Shown here: piece after piece, positions 6,831 to 7,030 of the stretch
How positions within the stretch are numbered: position 1 is the stretch's first letter
Layout: every line of letters starts with the position of its first letter
Assembly (NCBI GenBank): GCA_964581295.1
Contig: CAZONX010000109.1
Location: 1 to 7,030, forward strand
Source of the DNA: JAHEEL01 sp964581295
Lineage (GTDB): Bacteria > Actinomycetota > Acidimicrobiia > Spongiisociales > UBA5794
Length of the DNA stretch: 7,030 bases
Direction: 5' to 3'
Notes under the pieces: generated by a model
Seen by the model: the letters and a program-made list of their open reading frames with translations, nothing else
Databases searched by the model: none
What the model was told of the DNA's origin: nothing
Program-made: the position numbers and the translations under genes

Positions 6831-6936
6831 TGGTCCTGATGGCGAGCGCCTCTTTCCGACGTCCAGAGCGATGCCGGGAACAACGAGGACCGCGGGGGTC
6901 CAACGATCCGGACCGCTCGGCAACTACCGTTGCGGC

Positions 6937-6943
6937 AAGGAGG
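6937..6943 (+). promoter_or_regulatory. Strong ribosome binding site for the gene at the window end
   Basis: AAGGAGG is a full match to the Shine-Dalgarno consensus. It lies 8 bases before the ATG at 6952, an optimal spacing. This is the main evidence that a real gene starts there. Confidence 0.8.
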
Positions 6944-6951
6944 CGTTGCGA

Positions 6952-7030
6952 ATGGCGACCAGCACGGCGAGCTTCGGCGCGGGTAAACGCGAGAGCCATG
7001 ACTCGTCCGCGTACTACGCCCGCCGCATGA
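6952..7030 (+). CDS. Start of a new gene, possibly a site-specific DNA methyltransferase (3' partial)
   Basis: Only the first 26 complete codons are inside the window, and the frame is open to the end. The peptide begins MATSTASFGAGKRESHD and continues SSAYYARRM. The pattern F-G-x-x-x-R-E-x-H-D-x-S-x-[FY]-Y-x-R resembles, from memory, the N-terminus of DNA methyltransferases of actinobacteria that carry an N4-cytosine/N6-adenine type catalytic domain further downstream. No catalytic motif is in view, so the identity is tentative. The AAGGAGG site 8 bases upstream makes the start itself convincing. The 148-base spacer and the change of theme suggest it is not part of the sugar operon. Confidence 0.6.
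   Translation, partial: MATSTASFGAGKRESHDSSAYYARRM

Noticed and set aside
6000..6923. Open frame of 307 codons on the minus strand
   Set aside because: It runs opposite the PF07090-like gene, which has clear motifs and a ribosome binding site. The antisense translation shows no domain.
6925..6930. TACCGT as a possible -10 promoter box for the last gene
   Set aside because: There is no matching -35 element about 17 bases upstream, and transcription would begin right at the ribosome binding site. The match is to a very loose consensus.
6730..6999. Small minus-strand open frame in the spacer
   Set aside because: Low-complexity Arg/Ala/Gly-rich translation, no good ribosome binding site noticed, and it overlaps genes at both ends.
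6722..7030. Plus-strand frame across the end of the last operon gene and the spacer
   Set aside because: It overlaps the 3' end of the ThuA-like gene in another frame, is Arg-rich without domain features, and conflicts with the better supported start at 6952.
1..7030. CRISPR array, tRNA or rRNA genes, insertion sequence
   Set aside because: No regularly spaced repeats, no tRNA-like cloverleaf, no transposase-like frame and no terminal inverted repeats were seen.

Overview
The window is about 7 kb of GC-rich bacterial DNA with densely packed plus-strand genes, frequent GTG starts and 4-base stop/start overlaps. These traits suggest an actinobacterium. The start of the last gene resembles a DNA methyltransferase I recall from Acidimicrobiia and related groups, but placement below phylum level is a guess from base composition and memory, not a measured result.

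Bases 1-6803 look like one carbohydrate uptake and catabolism operon. It opens with an ABC sugar importer: a family 1 solute-binding protein whose 5' end lies outside the window (1-1100), then two membrane permeases (1108-2025 and 2022-2888). No ATPase gene is present, so the importer must use an ATPase encoded elsewhere. Three oxidoreductases follow: two tandem Gfo/Idh/MocA-family dehydrogenases (2885-3859 and 3856-4869) and one medium-chain dehydrogenase that lacks the usual zinc ligands (4920-5984). The last gene of the set is a cytoplasmic glutamine-amidotransferase-like protein of the PF07090/ThuA-like type (6021-6803). The first permease through the second Gfo/Idh/MocA gene are joined by 4-base overlaps and are probably translationally coupled. 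The last two genes follow gaps of 50 and 36 bases and have their own ribosome binding sites.

The likely logic is import of a sugar, glycoside or polyol, then NAD(P)-dependent oxidation, possibly through a keto-sugar intermediate, with the ThuA-like protein acting on such an intermediate. This resembles in outline the ThuA/ThuB trehalose-oxidation pair of rhizobia. The substrate cannot be read from the sequence.

The most striking non-coding signal is a perfect 15-bp inverted repeat with a 4-base loop (1141-1174). It lies inside the first codons of the first permease, just after the binding-protein gene, and a smaller hairpin precedes it. It is well placed to make binding-protein expression exceed permease expression.

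Bases 6804-6951 are a spacer with two short hairpins and no convincing gene. At 6952 a new gene starts behind an excellent ribosome binding site and runs off the window after 26 codons.
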